Below, piece by piece: positions 44,395 to 52,451 of a DNA stretch of 64,000 nt. The stretch is taken from contig JBDSJD010000012.1 of NCBI GenBank assembly GCA_039917615.1, positions 5,819 through 69,818 on the forward strand, in the 5' to 3' direction. The stretch comes from ZC4RG30 sp039917615 (GTDB lineage Bacteria; Pseudomonadota; Gammaproteobacteria; Steroidobacterales; Steroidobacteraceae). Position numbers and translations under genes: made by a program. How positions within the stretch are numbered: position 1 is the first letter of the stretch; every line of letters begins with the position of its first letter. The notes beneath the pieces are model-generated. The model ran no database searches and was not told where the DNA came from. It saw nothing but the letters and a program-made list of their open reading frames with translations.

Positions 44395-44795
44395 TGCCGC
44401 CCAAGAATCTCCAGATCCGAGTCGAGGTAGACGGCGCGATTCCGGCCTATCGCCAGATCGTGGACCAGTTCCGCACACTAATCATCGAGAACGCGCTGCG
44501 GCCCGGAGACGCCCTGCCTGCCGTTCGCCGGCTGGCTCTCGATCTGGGCATTCATTTCAACACCGTCGCGGAAGCATATCGCCTGTTGGCTCAGGAAGGC
44601 TTTCTGGAAATCGTTCATGGTCACGGCGCGCGTGTGCTGGACCGCACCGCGCCCCGGCAGCCGGGGCCGGAAGTGGCCGATGAATTTCAACGGAAGTTGC
44701 GGAACCTGGTGGCTGGGATCAGGGCTCGGGGTCTCAGCGCCCGGCGGATCGCCGGCGAGTTGCGAGGATTGGCGGAAGCATTGGAGAGCCGATGA
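44394..44795 (+). CDS. GntR-family regulator, YtrA type
   Basis: Short GntR repressor of 133 aa: N-terminal winged helix (IPAYRQIVDQFRTLI, LPAVRRLALDLGIHFNTVAEAYRLLAQEG) and a short dimerisation tail of the YtrA class, with no ligand-binding FCD/UTRA domain. The operator overlaps its promoter, so it is autorepressed. The stop overlaps the next gene by 4 bp; YtrA regulators usually control the membrane protein they are coupled to. Confidence 0.9.
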   Translation: MPPKNLQIRVEVDGAIPAYRQIVDQFRTLIIENALRPGDALPAVRRLALDLGIHFNTVAEAYRLLAQEGFLEIVHGHGARVLDRTAPRQPGPEVADEFQRKLRNLVAGIRARGLSARRIAGELRGLAEALESR

Positions 44796-45811
44796 TTCAG
44801 TATCAGGAAGCCATAGGTCGGGTATTGTTCGCCGCGTTGATCTTGCTCCCTGCTGCAGTGTGGCATTGGAGTGCAGGACGTTCCCAGAGACGGGGGTCCA
44901 CGTTCTTCGGGGCGCGTGTCGAGCCCGGCTTTGCGGAATCGGATGCCGGTCGAGCCATTTCTCGGACGTTTCATTTGCGCCTATGGTTGATCGCGATTGC
45001 GATGGCCGCGATGGCGCAGAGCGGTTTGGTCGAGACTTTGATTCTTAATTTAACTACCGTTTCCGCCGCTGGATGGATCGCGTTTGCTCTGGCACATCGC
45101 CGGACCCGCCAGCAAGCTTCCGCGACGGCGGTGCCTGCGGCGCGAGTCGCGTCCCTGATGGCTGCACCTGAGAGTCCATGGCTTACAGCCCTTGATTGGG
45201 TCGCCATGATCGTTCCGGTGACAGCGCCAACCGCGACTCTGATTATCCTGGCGCAGTATGGGACTGGCTTCTCAGAGCAGTTTTTGTCAAGGCATTACTT
45301 TTCCGCCGTCTATACGCTGTCAATCGGTCTGATGTGTTCAGCGAACCAATTCGCCTTGCGCTATCGCTCACGGCCCAGCGATTGGGCGTCCGATCCAGGC
45401 GCGAGCCACAAATACCGCACCTATCTGGGCGTCATGATTGCGGCCGTCTTCACCATCATCGGCGCGAAGACCTGTGCATTGACGCTGATGGATTTCCGTC
45501 TGACTGTGCCCTGGCTGCGGAACTGGAGCATGTCCGGGTATTTTTTGATCACCTTTCCGTTGGCAGCTTTGTGGCTATTTGGCGTGTGGCGGATGAAGTG
45601 GTGGCTGAGCCGTCATCTCGCCACCGAAAGCGTCGATCCCATGCCCGATGCCTGTTGGAAAGGGGGACTTTTCTATTTTAACCGCCAGGATCCGGCTCTG
45701 GTCGTGCCGGCGCGATCCGGCGTGGGCTTTTCATACAACTACGCGCGGCCGTCGGTGTGCGTAGTAATTGTCGTCATCCTTGCATTCTCGATCGCAGCCG
45801 TAGTGCGCTGA
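44792..45811 (+). CDS. multi-spanning membrane protein, DUF5808-like C-terminus
   Basis: 339 aa with about seven membrane segments and a C-terminal DACWKGGLFYFNRQDPALVV then SYNYARP motif, matching DUF5808 domains found with DUF1648 proteins in YtrA-controlled units. Function unknown; envelope-stress or antibiotic-responsive roles are described for YtrA operons. Translationally coupled to the regulator. Confidence 0.75.
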   Translation: MIQYQEAIGRVLFAALILLPAAVWHWSAGRSQRRGSTFFGARVEPGFAESDAGRAISRTFHLRLWLIAIAMAAMAQSGLVETLILNLTTVSAAGWIAFALAHRRTRQQASATAVPAARVASLMAAPESPWLTALDWVAMIVPVTAPTATLIILAQYGTGFSEQFLSRHYFSAVYTLSIGLMCSANQFALRYRSRPSDWASDPGASHKYRTYLGVMIAAVFTIIGAKTCALTLMDFRLTVPWLRNWSMSGYFLITFPLAALWLFGVWRMKWWLSRHLATESVDPMPDACWKGGLFYFNRQDPALVVPARSGVGFSYNYARPSVCVVIVVILAFSIAAVVR

Positions 45812-46186
45812 TCGAGTGGTAGCCGGCAAGGCCGGACATATGCATCTGTCGGAGGACGCCGGTAACCATTCAGGCGATTTGCTGCACCTCCGCAGCCGAC
45901 ACCCTGCCGCGTCGACTGGGACCACGCCGGGCGTAGAGGCGATCAAGCCGCTCCGAAAGTGCGGGGGCTGTCGACGACGGTTCGCCGGCGGTGGTGCCCT
46001 GCCAGGCCGTGAGGGCCATGGCAGCAGCCAGAAATGCCGATGCGCGACAGGGACCAGGGCTGATTCATGGATTCCCTTCCTTACAGATGACGGATGCGGC
46101 TGTTCGACCAAGGTACATGAAGGCGAGCCACGCGAATGTCTGCTTCATCGAATTCGCGCGGGTCAGGAGGGATCTCGATTCACCGG
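45812..46186. other. 375-bp gap with no convincing gene
   Basis: On the minus strand an ATG at 46019 opens a 49-codon frame to 45870 (MALTAWQGTT ... RLDRLYARRG) preceded in frame by a hydrophobic run, resembling the tail of a decayed exported protein. There is no ribosome site. GTACA at 46111 is close to a YtrA half-site. Otherwise nothing recognised. Confidence 0.3.
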
Positions 46187-47053
46187 TCATCGAACCGTGC
46201 TGGAACCAAGCCCTTCCATTTCTGGCTGGCGCGGCGGCGCGGACAAGGCACGGAAACTGACAAGCCCGATGGTCAGGAAAACAAGGCTTCCCAGGAAAGG
46301 ACTCCATGAATCCAGATCCAGCAGCCGTCGCGCACTGGTGAGCGACAGAACTATCGGAGCCAGAATGAACATCCAGGCGATGTTATTCACCGTTACACGG
46401 ATCGTGTGCAGGCGGTTCGCGTGTGTCTGGAGCGGGTCCGTCTTTCTGCCATAGATCTGCCAATACACCATGGACCCAAGCAGCATGTATCCAAGCGTGA
46501 GGATGCCGATGTTTGGAAGGGGACCGGCAAACCCGGGGAACGGATGCCGAGCGACATAAAACATGAATGCGACGAACGACGAATAACTCAGGATGGCAAG
46601 GACGACGGTAAGCGGCGAGATGAAATCGAACAGCCCACGGCGTTGAAGAATGGCCTTGCGCTTGCTTTCCGGTGACGAGCGCCTGTGCACCTTGTTGAAC
46701 CTGGTCGTGAACCACCCAAACAGGATGATCGGAACATATTGCAGAAAACAGTACGCAGTGAGCACTACGCCCAACCTACCTTCATCCCAGTCCGGGCGTT
46801 TCGTGTAGCTGAAGAACCCGCCCAGCAGCAACAATCCGAGCACTGCGACGACCGCGTTCGCGGTGCGGTATCGGGTGATAAAGCGCTCATGAGCACGACC
46901 GACGTCGACTCCCGGATAGAACTCCGCAAGGCGCTCGGCGGAACTGCTCTTCAGGTTTGTTTGGACAAGCCGGCTCAATCGGAGCGGATACAGCACCGAC
47001 ATCACCAGTATCTGCACCAGGAACACCGCAAGAAACGAATAGACCTCGATCAT
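46187..47053 (-). CDS. multi-spanning membrane protein of unknown function
   Basis: 288 aa with about seven hydrophobic segments, starting MIEVYSFLAVFLVQILVMS. A conserved-looking cytosolic stretch NKVHRRSSPESKRKAILQRRG lies between helices. Not recognised as a named family. It begins 7 bp after a YtrA-type regulator and is the second regulator / membrane-protein unit in this island, unrelated in sequence to the first. The longer frame to 47104 overlaps the regulator and adds no signal-like sequence. Confidence 0.7.
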   Translation of the reverse strand: MIEVYSFLAVFLVQILVMSVLYPLRLSRLVQTNLKSSSAERLAEFYPGVDVGRAHERFITRYRTANAVVAVLGLLLLGGFFSYTKRPDWDEGRLGVVLTAYCFLQYVPIILFGWFTTRFNKVHRRSSPESKRKAILQRRGLFDFISPLTVVLAILSYSSFVAFMFYVARHPFPGFAGPLPNIGILTLGYMLLGSMVYWQIYGRKTDPLQTHANRLHTIRVTVNNIAWMFILAPIVLSLTSARRLLDLDSWSPFLGSLVFLTIGLVSFRALSAPPRQPEMEGLGSSTVR

Positions 47054-47060
47054 GAAAACC

Positions 47061-47447
47061 TCACTTTCCAGGTGGTTGCCGATTGATGGCGCTGGCGAAC
47101 GCATTGCGGATTTCCGAATCGGTCACGCCCGCCTCGCGCAGCTCGTCGATTGATTCGCTGAGCTTGCGCAGCGTCCATTCCTGCAGGTTGAACTTGCAGT
47201 TCGCCTTGGCCTTCGGGTGCACATAGGTACCCCGGTAGCCCTTCGTCTCGATGATGGAATCGCGCGTCAACAGCTGGTAAGCCTTCGCGACGGTCTTGCT
47301 GTTGAGATCGAGATCATTGGCGAGCTGACGAATTGACGGCAGCGCATCGCCCGGCTTCAGAACGCCGCCAATTACCGCAGCCTTGATCTGTTCGATGAGC
47401 TGTTCGAACTGCGGAAGGGGGCCGTCAATGTCGATCGTGATTTCCAT
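47061..47447 (-). CDS. GntR-family regulator, YtrA type (second copy)
   Basis: 128 aa. Winged helix with LPQFEQLIEQIKAAVIGG and LPSIRQLANDLDLNSKTVAKAYQLLTRD, then a short tail lacking an effector domain. The ATG at 47447 gives the family opening MEITIDIDGPLP; an operator-like repeat lies just upstream. First gene of a two-gene unit with the following membrane protein. Confidence 0.9.
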   Translation of the reverse strand: MEITIDIDGPLPQFEQLIEQIKAAVIGGVLKPGDALPSIRQLANDLDLNSKTVAKAYQLLTRDSIIETKGYRGTYVHPKAKANCKFNLQEWTLRKLSESIDELREAGVTDSEIRNAFASAINRQPPGK

Positions 47448-47462
47448 CGAGCGCCAATCTCT

Positions 47463-47486
47463 TGTACCAGTTGATCCCATGGTACA
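47463..47486 (-). promoter_or_regulatory. operator-like inverted repeat of the second YtrA unit
   Basis: TGTACCA (47463-47469) / TGGTACA (47480-47486) with a 10-bp centre, 16 bp upstream of the regulator start. It has the GTAC core of the first unit's operator but inverted flanks, in the position expected for autoregulation. Confidence 0.6.
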
Positions 47487-47507
47487 TGTGGCATGTTCGG
47501 ATTGCAA

Positions 47508-47815
47508 GCCCAGGCTAAGTCGTCGGCCAGAATCCCACTACATGCGCATCCCGACCTCGTTGCTGCAGCTGGACGTGTGGCCCTGTACGCTCGTCTTTGA
47601 ACGAACTCTCGCTGCAAAGGAACCTTTCCATACAGCTCGCCGCGTTTCATCGACATGTGAAGGCACTCCCCTATCCAATTCCTGCAAAAGCTTGGCGGAC
47701 TTGGCGAAGGGAGCAGCCATGGCGATTCAAGAAAATCCGCCCGTGAACTCCAGAATTCACTACAAATTAGGAGCAGATCGCGCAAATTAATTATCGAAAA
47801 CAGTGCACTAGAAGC
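47508..47815. other. island right end, no gene seen
   Basis: No frame here has a family I recognise. A 23-codon frame at 47720 opens with the same nine bases (ATGGCGATT) as the frame at 40705 but then diverges. Base composition falls toward the att copy (ATTAATTATCG), consistent with foreign DNA. Confidence 0.35.
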
Positions 47816-47838
47816 GTGTGGGTACAATTGGGGGTATC
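47816..47838 (+). repeat. integrase arm-type repeat, right end
   Basis: GTGTGGGTACA then GGGGGTATCTT, closely related to GTGTGGGTACATTTGTGGGT at 40581-40600. Like that copy, it lies on the inner side of its att repeat. Confidence 0.45.
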
Positions 47839-47892
47839 TTGATTTCCCTCATTCCGACTTTCCGAAACCGCTCAAGCAGTTACGAGCAACTC

Positions 47893-48011
47893 TCGAGTCC
47901 TCTCCTGGCACCAAGTCAGTGTTTTAAGACATCTCACCAAGTCTCGAAACCTTCCAGAAGCCCCGCTTTTCGCGGGGTTTTTTGTGCCTTTTTGTCTCAA
48001 GACGTACCATG
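47893..48011 (+). repeat. direct repeat copy B (displaced tRNA-Leu 3' end plus terminator)
   Basis: Starts TCGAGTCCTCTCCTGG (one G lost against the tRNA), keeps CACCA and the whole downstream segment including the hairpin, and ends at GTACCATG. The 5' half of the tRNA is absent. It is the counterpart of 40447-40566 and marks the right junction of the putative island. Confidence 0.75.
47959..47983 (+). terminator. duplicated tRNA-Leu terminator
   Basis: AGCCCCGC - TTTTC - GCGGGGTT plus TTTT, the copy-B version of the tRNA terminator. It may now end transcripts entering the island's right edge. Confidence 0.75.
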
Positions 48012-48072
48012 CAATGGCCTGGGAATCAGTCCCCGAACGGCGGAGGTCTACAAAAGACCCATCATCATGTTG

Positions 48073-48333
48073 TCAACTTCGATGGCCGCTGTTCTTCCGC
48101 AGTATGGCCGCCAGAATCAGCAGGAACGCCAGCAGCCGCACGACATATATTGCCGGGCTTCCTTCGTTTGGCCTGTCAAGAAACAGGAATCCGACGCGAT
48201 TCAACCCTTCGATCATGAATGCCAAAGCGAAGGCCAGGAACAATGGATCGCGTGTCTTGCGCCAGAACTTCGTGAAGAAGAGCGCGGCGGTCAATGACGC
48301 TGCAACGATGATGCCCAGGAGAAAGCTTTCCAT
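48073..48333 (-). CDS. DUF5985 family membrane protein
   Basis: 86 aa, three membrane helices. The DUF5985 pattern is clear: FWRKTRDPLFLAFALAFMIEGLNR, NEGSPAIYVVRLLAFLLIL. The ATG at 48333 lies 5 bp after the upstream paralogue. Function unknown; such genes come in tandem pairs with a small winged-helix gene, as here. Confidence 0.82.
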   Translation of the reverse strand: MESFLLGIIVAASLTAALFFTKFWRKTRDPLFLAFALAFMIEGLNRVGFLFLDRPNEGSPAIYVVRLLAFLLILAAILRKNSGHRS

Positions 48334-48338
48334 GGTTG

Positions 48339-48599
48339 CTACTCGCTTTCCCACACCAGGCCATAAACCAGCAGCAGCATGGCGGCTGCCGCCGTGGCAA
48401 GCCGCAACATGTAGAGATCCAGGCTGTTCGGTACCAACACCAGATCGACAAACAGCAGCATGTTGGATGTCGTTAATCCGACAAAACAAAGCCCGCTCCA
48501 CAGTAGCAACCTTTGCCGACCCCGCGCATAGCCGCGCAACAGCAACACTGCACACAGTAGTGTCGTCAGGACGCCGAGAATATGGACGAATGGGGCCAT
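48339..48599 (-). CDS. DUF5985 family membrane protein, tandem paralogue
   Basis: 86 aa, the same length as its neighbour. RGYARGRQRLLLWSGLCFVGLTTSN and LDLYMLRLATAAAAMLLL align with the neighbour's DUF5985 features although identity is low. The start at 48599 lies next to the stop of the winged-helix gene (48601). Confidence 0.78.
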   Translation of the reverse strand: MAPFVHILGVLTTLLCAVLLLRGYARGRQRLLLWSGLCFVGLTTSNMLLFVDLVLVPNSLDLYMLRLATAAAAMLLLVYGLVWESE

Positions 48600-48600
48600 C

Positions 48601-48990
48601 TCAGTCCTCCGTCTTGAACTTGAACGCGCGCGCAAAATCCCGCACGGCCTCGGAACCCGCTTTCACGTGGATTAACTCGGCCAGACGCACAAGATGCTTG
48701 CGGTAGGTCTTCGCAACCTTGTCCATCAAATGCAGTTCGTCCCAGGCGACATTGTACGAGTAGCGGTTTGAAACATCGCTCGTGACGTTGATGAGCCCGT
48801 GCCGGGCAAGATCTCGCAAAATGGACTGAGCCTGGTCACGGCTGACGTATACACGGGCAGAGATATCACTTTCTGTCCACGCGACGGCCGGGTTTTCCCA
48901 CAACAGAAGCAGAGATTCCAGATGAGGAACACTATCGATCCGGCGCTCGATAAACCGCAGCACATCGTCGGGGAATTCACCTTCTAGCAT
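48601..48990 (-). CDS. winged-helix protein upstream of the DUF5985 pair
   Basis: 129 aa with a MarR-like winged helix: LLLLWENPAVAWTESDISARVYVSRDQAQSILRDLARHGL would be the HTH plus wing region. Likely a regulator of, or partner to, the two coupled DUF5985 genes. No cysteines or ligand domain are seen. Confidence 0.75.
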   Translation of the reverse strand: MLEGEFPDDVLRFIERRIDSVPHLESLLLLWENPAVAWTESDISARVYVSRDQAQSILRDLARHGLINVTSDVSNRYSYNVAWDELHLMDKVAKTYRKHLVRLAELIHVKAGSEAVRDFARAFKFKTED

Positions 48991-49056
48991 CTTGGCAATT
49001 CTGGCACTTGGAGAAAGACTCTTAAGTACTCCAATTTTGCGCGCCCGACAACCCGT

Positions 49057-49974
49057 TCACGGGCTTGCAGAATAAGGCGCAGCCCGACCATGCAGATCGC
49101 CAGTGCGAATATGCAGATCGCGTTGCGGAAACGGAATCTCGATGCTGCGTGCTGCCAACTCGTCATCCAGAGCCCATAGCAACTTGGCCTGAGTGTTCGC
49201 TGGCGACATCAGTCGCGGACGATCCACCCAGACGAGTAACTCGAAATTGAGACTGCTTTCTCCGAAGGCCACAAGCCAGCAATCCGTATGGCGCAGGGGA
49301 TGATCGTTCACCACTCCATCCACACGCGCGGCCGCAGCGAGCGCTGCCTCGCGGACGAGTTTCTTGTCTGTGCCGTAGGCCACGCCAAAAGGAACACGCA
49401 GCCGACGGCTCGCCTCTCCAAAGGTCCAGTTCACAACACGGCCGTTCACGAATTCCGAGTTGGGAACAAGAATGTCGACTTCGTCATTGGTCGTCACGCG
49501 GGTGAAACGCAGGGCAATCTCGCGCACTTGTCCTCGCACACCGGATTGCAGATCCACAAAATCTCCCTGCTTGAGGCTGCGTTCGAGCAGCAGGATCACT
49601 CCGGAGACAAAATTACTGACAATGTTCTGAAGGCCAAACCCCAGGCCGATGCCTACCGCGCCGCCAATCAGCGCGAAGCTCGACAGGTTCAGACCCGCGA
49701 CCTGCAGCGCAACGAGCACGCCAATAATCCAGATGGCGTATCGCGTCAGTCGCCCGACCGTGTAACCAATGGCCGCTACCGCTCCTACTGCTTCCGCCCT
49801 GCGGGCCGCTCGTACAAATGCCCGCTCCGACCAGTGGGCGAGTAGCCATACGACCAGCATCGTGACAAGCACGTTGAAGACCGCGCTCAGTGTGATGGTA
49901 GAGCCACCGAACGCTACCAGGGGCACCCGCAAGAATTCTCGGATGCTTGAAATCATCTGTGCAAGGGTTTCCAC
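49057..49974 (-). CDS. MscS-family mechanosensitive channel
   Basis: Inner-membrane small-conductance channel, 305 aa. Three membrane helices; the pore helix shows the Gly/Ala pattern LIGGAVGIGLGFGLQNIVSNFVSG, then the beta domain with GDFVDLQSGVRGQV and VPNSEFVNGRVVNWT. Length is near that of E. coli MscS (286 aa). Confidence 0.93.
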   Translation of the reverse strand: METLAQMISSIREFLRVPLVAFGGSTITLSAVFNVLVTMLVVWLLAHWSERAFVRAARRAEAVGAVAAIGYTVGRLTRYAIWIIGVLVALQVAGLNLSSFALIGGAVGIGLGFGLQNIVSNFVSGVILLLERSLKQGDFVDLQSGVRGQVREIALRFTRVTTNDEVDILVPNSEFVNGRVVNWTFGEASRRLRVPFGVAYGTDKKLVREAALAAAARVDGVVNDHPLRHTDCWLVAFGESSLNFELLVWVDRPRLMSPANTQAKLLWALDDELAARSIEIPFPQRDLHIRTGDLHGRAAPYSASP

Positions 49975-49984
49975 TTACTCCCCC

Positions 49985-50170
49985 CGGTTCGGGCACATTG
50001 GTGCCCCAATTCGTATCCAGCAAGTCTGCATCAAGTTTGCCGACAATCGCGTCAGCTGCCGTGCGCGTTACAAGGCCGCCGCGCAATGCCGATTTGACTG
50101 TGGCCTTCTCGATTGTGACCAGATGTGCCCGCAATGCCAAGATCTGCTCTCCCGCCGTCCTGATATCGGC
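49985..50170 (-). pseudogene. possible fossil of a cation/proton antiporter C-terminus
   Basis: A minus-strand frame reads RTAGEQILALRAHLVTIEK then SALRGGLVTRTAADAIVGKLDADLLD, the helical pattern that ends CPA1-type Na+/H+ antiporters (leucine-rich helix, RGG-x-(I/V)-(S/T)-R turn, final L-D-x-(D/E)-L helix). There is no membrane domain upstream and the frame runs into mscS. The rest of 49975-50420 shows nothing recognisable. Confidence 0.35.
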
Positions 50171-50420
50171 ATCCAGCGTGAAGCGCCGCGATACTTCTTT
50201 CGGTCTGATCCAGCTTGCGGCGATAACGGACCCTCAGGACCAGGTAGAGCGAATCAGCAATAGGTCGGCGTTCCCGCAGACTTTCCAGCCGGCTCTCGCC
50301 GCAGAGACATTGAGAGCGGTTTCGTGAAGAGATTTCGTACGACGCGCGATTGCTGCACGCTTATACGGCTCAAGGTTCATACTCACGAAAACTCAAAGCC
50401 ACAACTGCTACCGGGATTCC

Positions 50421-52232
50421 ATGCCAGGCCCACACGCAATCGCCGTTATGGTCATCATGGCCATCACTTTGTTTCTGTATACACGCCCGTGGGTACGCAT
50501 TGAACTAGTCTCTCTGGGGCTGGTGACTCTGCTGCTGGCAATGTTTTACATCTTTCCGTTCAGTGGCAAGAACGGGCACATCAGCGATGTCGATGTACTG
50601 GCCGTGTTTGGGCATCCCGCGCTGGTGGCAATCTGCTGCCTTATGATTCTTGGCCGCGGCCTGACCCTGACGGGTGCACTGGAACCCGCCGTCCGCCTGC
50701 TTGCACGACTCTGGAAGTGGAATCCATCCGCCGGACTGCTCGTCACGCTGGCCTTTGCCGCGACGGCAAGTGCATTCGTGAATGACACTCCTGTAATGAT
50801 CCTGATGCTGCCTTTGCTGCTCGGCATTGCAGAGCGGACGGGCAGTGCAGCATCGAAAGTCATGATGCCAGTAAATTTCGCCATTCTCTGCGGTGGCATG
50901 CTGACCAGCATTGGCACGTCCACAAACATTCTGGTTCTTTCGATAGCCACCGATCTGGGGCTACCGCCGATGGGCATTTTCGCGTTCACGCCAATTGCCG
51001 CTGGTGCAGTACTGATTGCAATACCGTATCTGTGGCTGATAGCACCCAGGTTGCTTCCCGCGCACGCGCGCGCGGGAAGCTCCGTCGAACGAAAGTACGA
51101 AGCCCGACTGATGGCCGACAATGGCGGTCGACTGGTTGGAATCAGCGTTGCCACACTGGCGACAAAGATGGGACGTGTGTTGAGTGTGTTGCGAATTCAG
51201 CGCGGCCTGGACGTTATCGTGGCGTCTCCCGACACGGTATTTCAATCCGGTGACGGGGTGGTGGTTGCCGACACACCGGAGGGTCTGCGTGAACTTGCTG
51301 TGGTGTGCGGTCAGCCACTCATCGACCGGGAGACGCTCAAACATTTTGTGGCCGATGCAGAGTCACGAATAGACCAGAAACTGGCGGAACTCGTGGTTAC
51401 TGCGGACTCCTCGCTAGTGGGCCGTACCCTTGGCGGCGCCGGGTTCACGGAAGAACATGGAATCGCAGTTGTCGGTGTATATCGCGCCAACGAGCTTGAG
51501 CAGCGTCACGCTACCGACAACTCATCCGTAGTCATACAGGCGGCGGACGTATTGCTGGTCCAGGGTCGCGACGACCGCATAGCCGCCATGCGCGGGAAAC
51601 GCGGGCTGCTTCTAATCGACTCCACCCTCCTTATTCCCAGAACGCCGAAGGCGCCATGGGCGTTGGCGATAATGACTGTTGTTATAGTTCTGGCGGCACT
51701 CAAGATCGTGCCTATTCATATTGCGGCACTGCTCGGCGTTGGAGCGATGCTGCTGACCGGCTGCGTGCTGATCGAGGGTCTGGGAAGGGCATTGAGTCTC
51801 GAAGTTGTATTGCTGGTCGCATCCAGCGTTGCACTTGGTCAGAGCCTGGTAGTAACGGGTGGTGCCGACTGGATTGCGTCTGGTGTCGCCGTCGCGATCA
51901 GGGATTTTCCTCCTTCCGGTCAGCTCGCCGCCTTCATGGTATTCGCAGCGTTGCTGACCAACTTTGTGTCCAACAGTGCAGCGGCGGCAATTGGCACTCC
52001 CATCGCAATGTCCATGGCATCGCTATTGGGAATTCCAGCGCAGCCTTTCGTGCTGGCCGTGCTGTTTGGTGCAAACCTGAGCTTCGCGACCCCCATGGCC
52101 TACCAGACAAATCTTCTGGTTATGAATGCAGCCGGATATTCCTTCCGCGACTTCGTAAGGGTCGGGACTCCGCTCGTGATCCTCATGGTAGTCGCGCTTT
52201 CAGTTCTGCTCGCAAGGCATTACGGGCTCTGA
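50421..52232 (+). CDS. SLC13-family permease with TrkA-C domains
   Basis: Sodium-coupled anion transporter family, 603 aa. N-terminal six or so helices (FVNDTPVMILMLPLLLGIAERTG), a cytosolic insert of about 180 residues with two RCK_C/TrkA-C-like modules (about 205-400), then the second helical half with NFVSNSAAAAIGTPIAMSMA. Substrates of such proteins include sulfate and dicarboxylates; it cannot be chosen from sequence. Confidence 0.88.
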   Translation: MPGPHAIAVMVIMAITLFLYTRPWVRIELVSLGLVTLLLAMFYIFPFSGKNGHISDVDVLAVFGHPALVAICCLMILGRGLTLTGALEPAVRLLARLWKWNPSAGLLVTLAFAATASAFVNDTPVMILMLPLLLGIAERTGSAASKVMMPVNFAILCGGMLTSIGTSTNILVLSIATDLGLPPMGIFAFTPIAAGAVLIAIPYLWLIAPRLLPAHARAGSSVERKYEARLMADNGGRLVGISVATLATKMGRVLSVLRIQRGLDVIVASPDTVFQSGDGVVVADTPEGLRELAVVCGQPLIDRETLKHFVADAESRIDQKLAELVVTADSSLVGRTLGGAGFTEEHGIAVVGVYRANELEQRHATDNSSVVIQAADVLLVQGRDDRIAAMRGKRGLLLIDSTLLIPRTPKAPWALAIMTVVIVLAALKIVPIHIAALLGVGAMLLTGCVLIEGLGRALSLEVVLLVASSVALGQSLVVTGGADWIASGVAVAIRDFPPSGQLAAFMVFAALLTNFVSNSAAAAIGTPIAMSMASLLGIPAQPFVLAVLFGANLSFATPMAYQTNLLVMNAAGYSFRDFVRVGTPLVILMVVALSVLLARHYGL

Positions 52233-52451
52233 TCCCCAATCGCAGCCCGGCGGATCAGACATCGATCCAGCCTTTACATACCAGTCATTCAGGAGCACGG
52301 TATGCAGTTACAGATCAATACGGACTGCAGCTTGAAAGTACATGAGTCTGAATCGGAGCAATTGCGCGGGATCAAATGCGTCCAAACATGGACAGGATGA
52401 CAAGCGCTGCCTCTTGGAGGCCCGCGTCGAGGGCCGCAAGCCGATAGCCCA

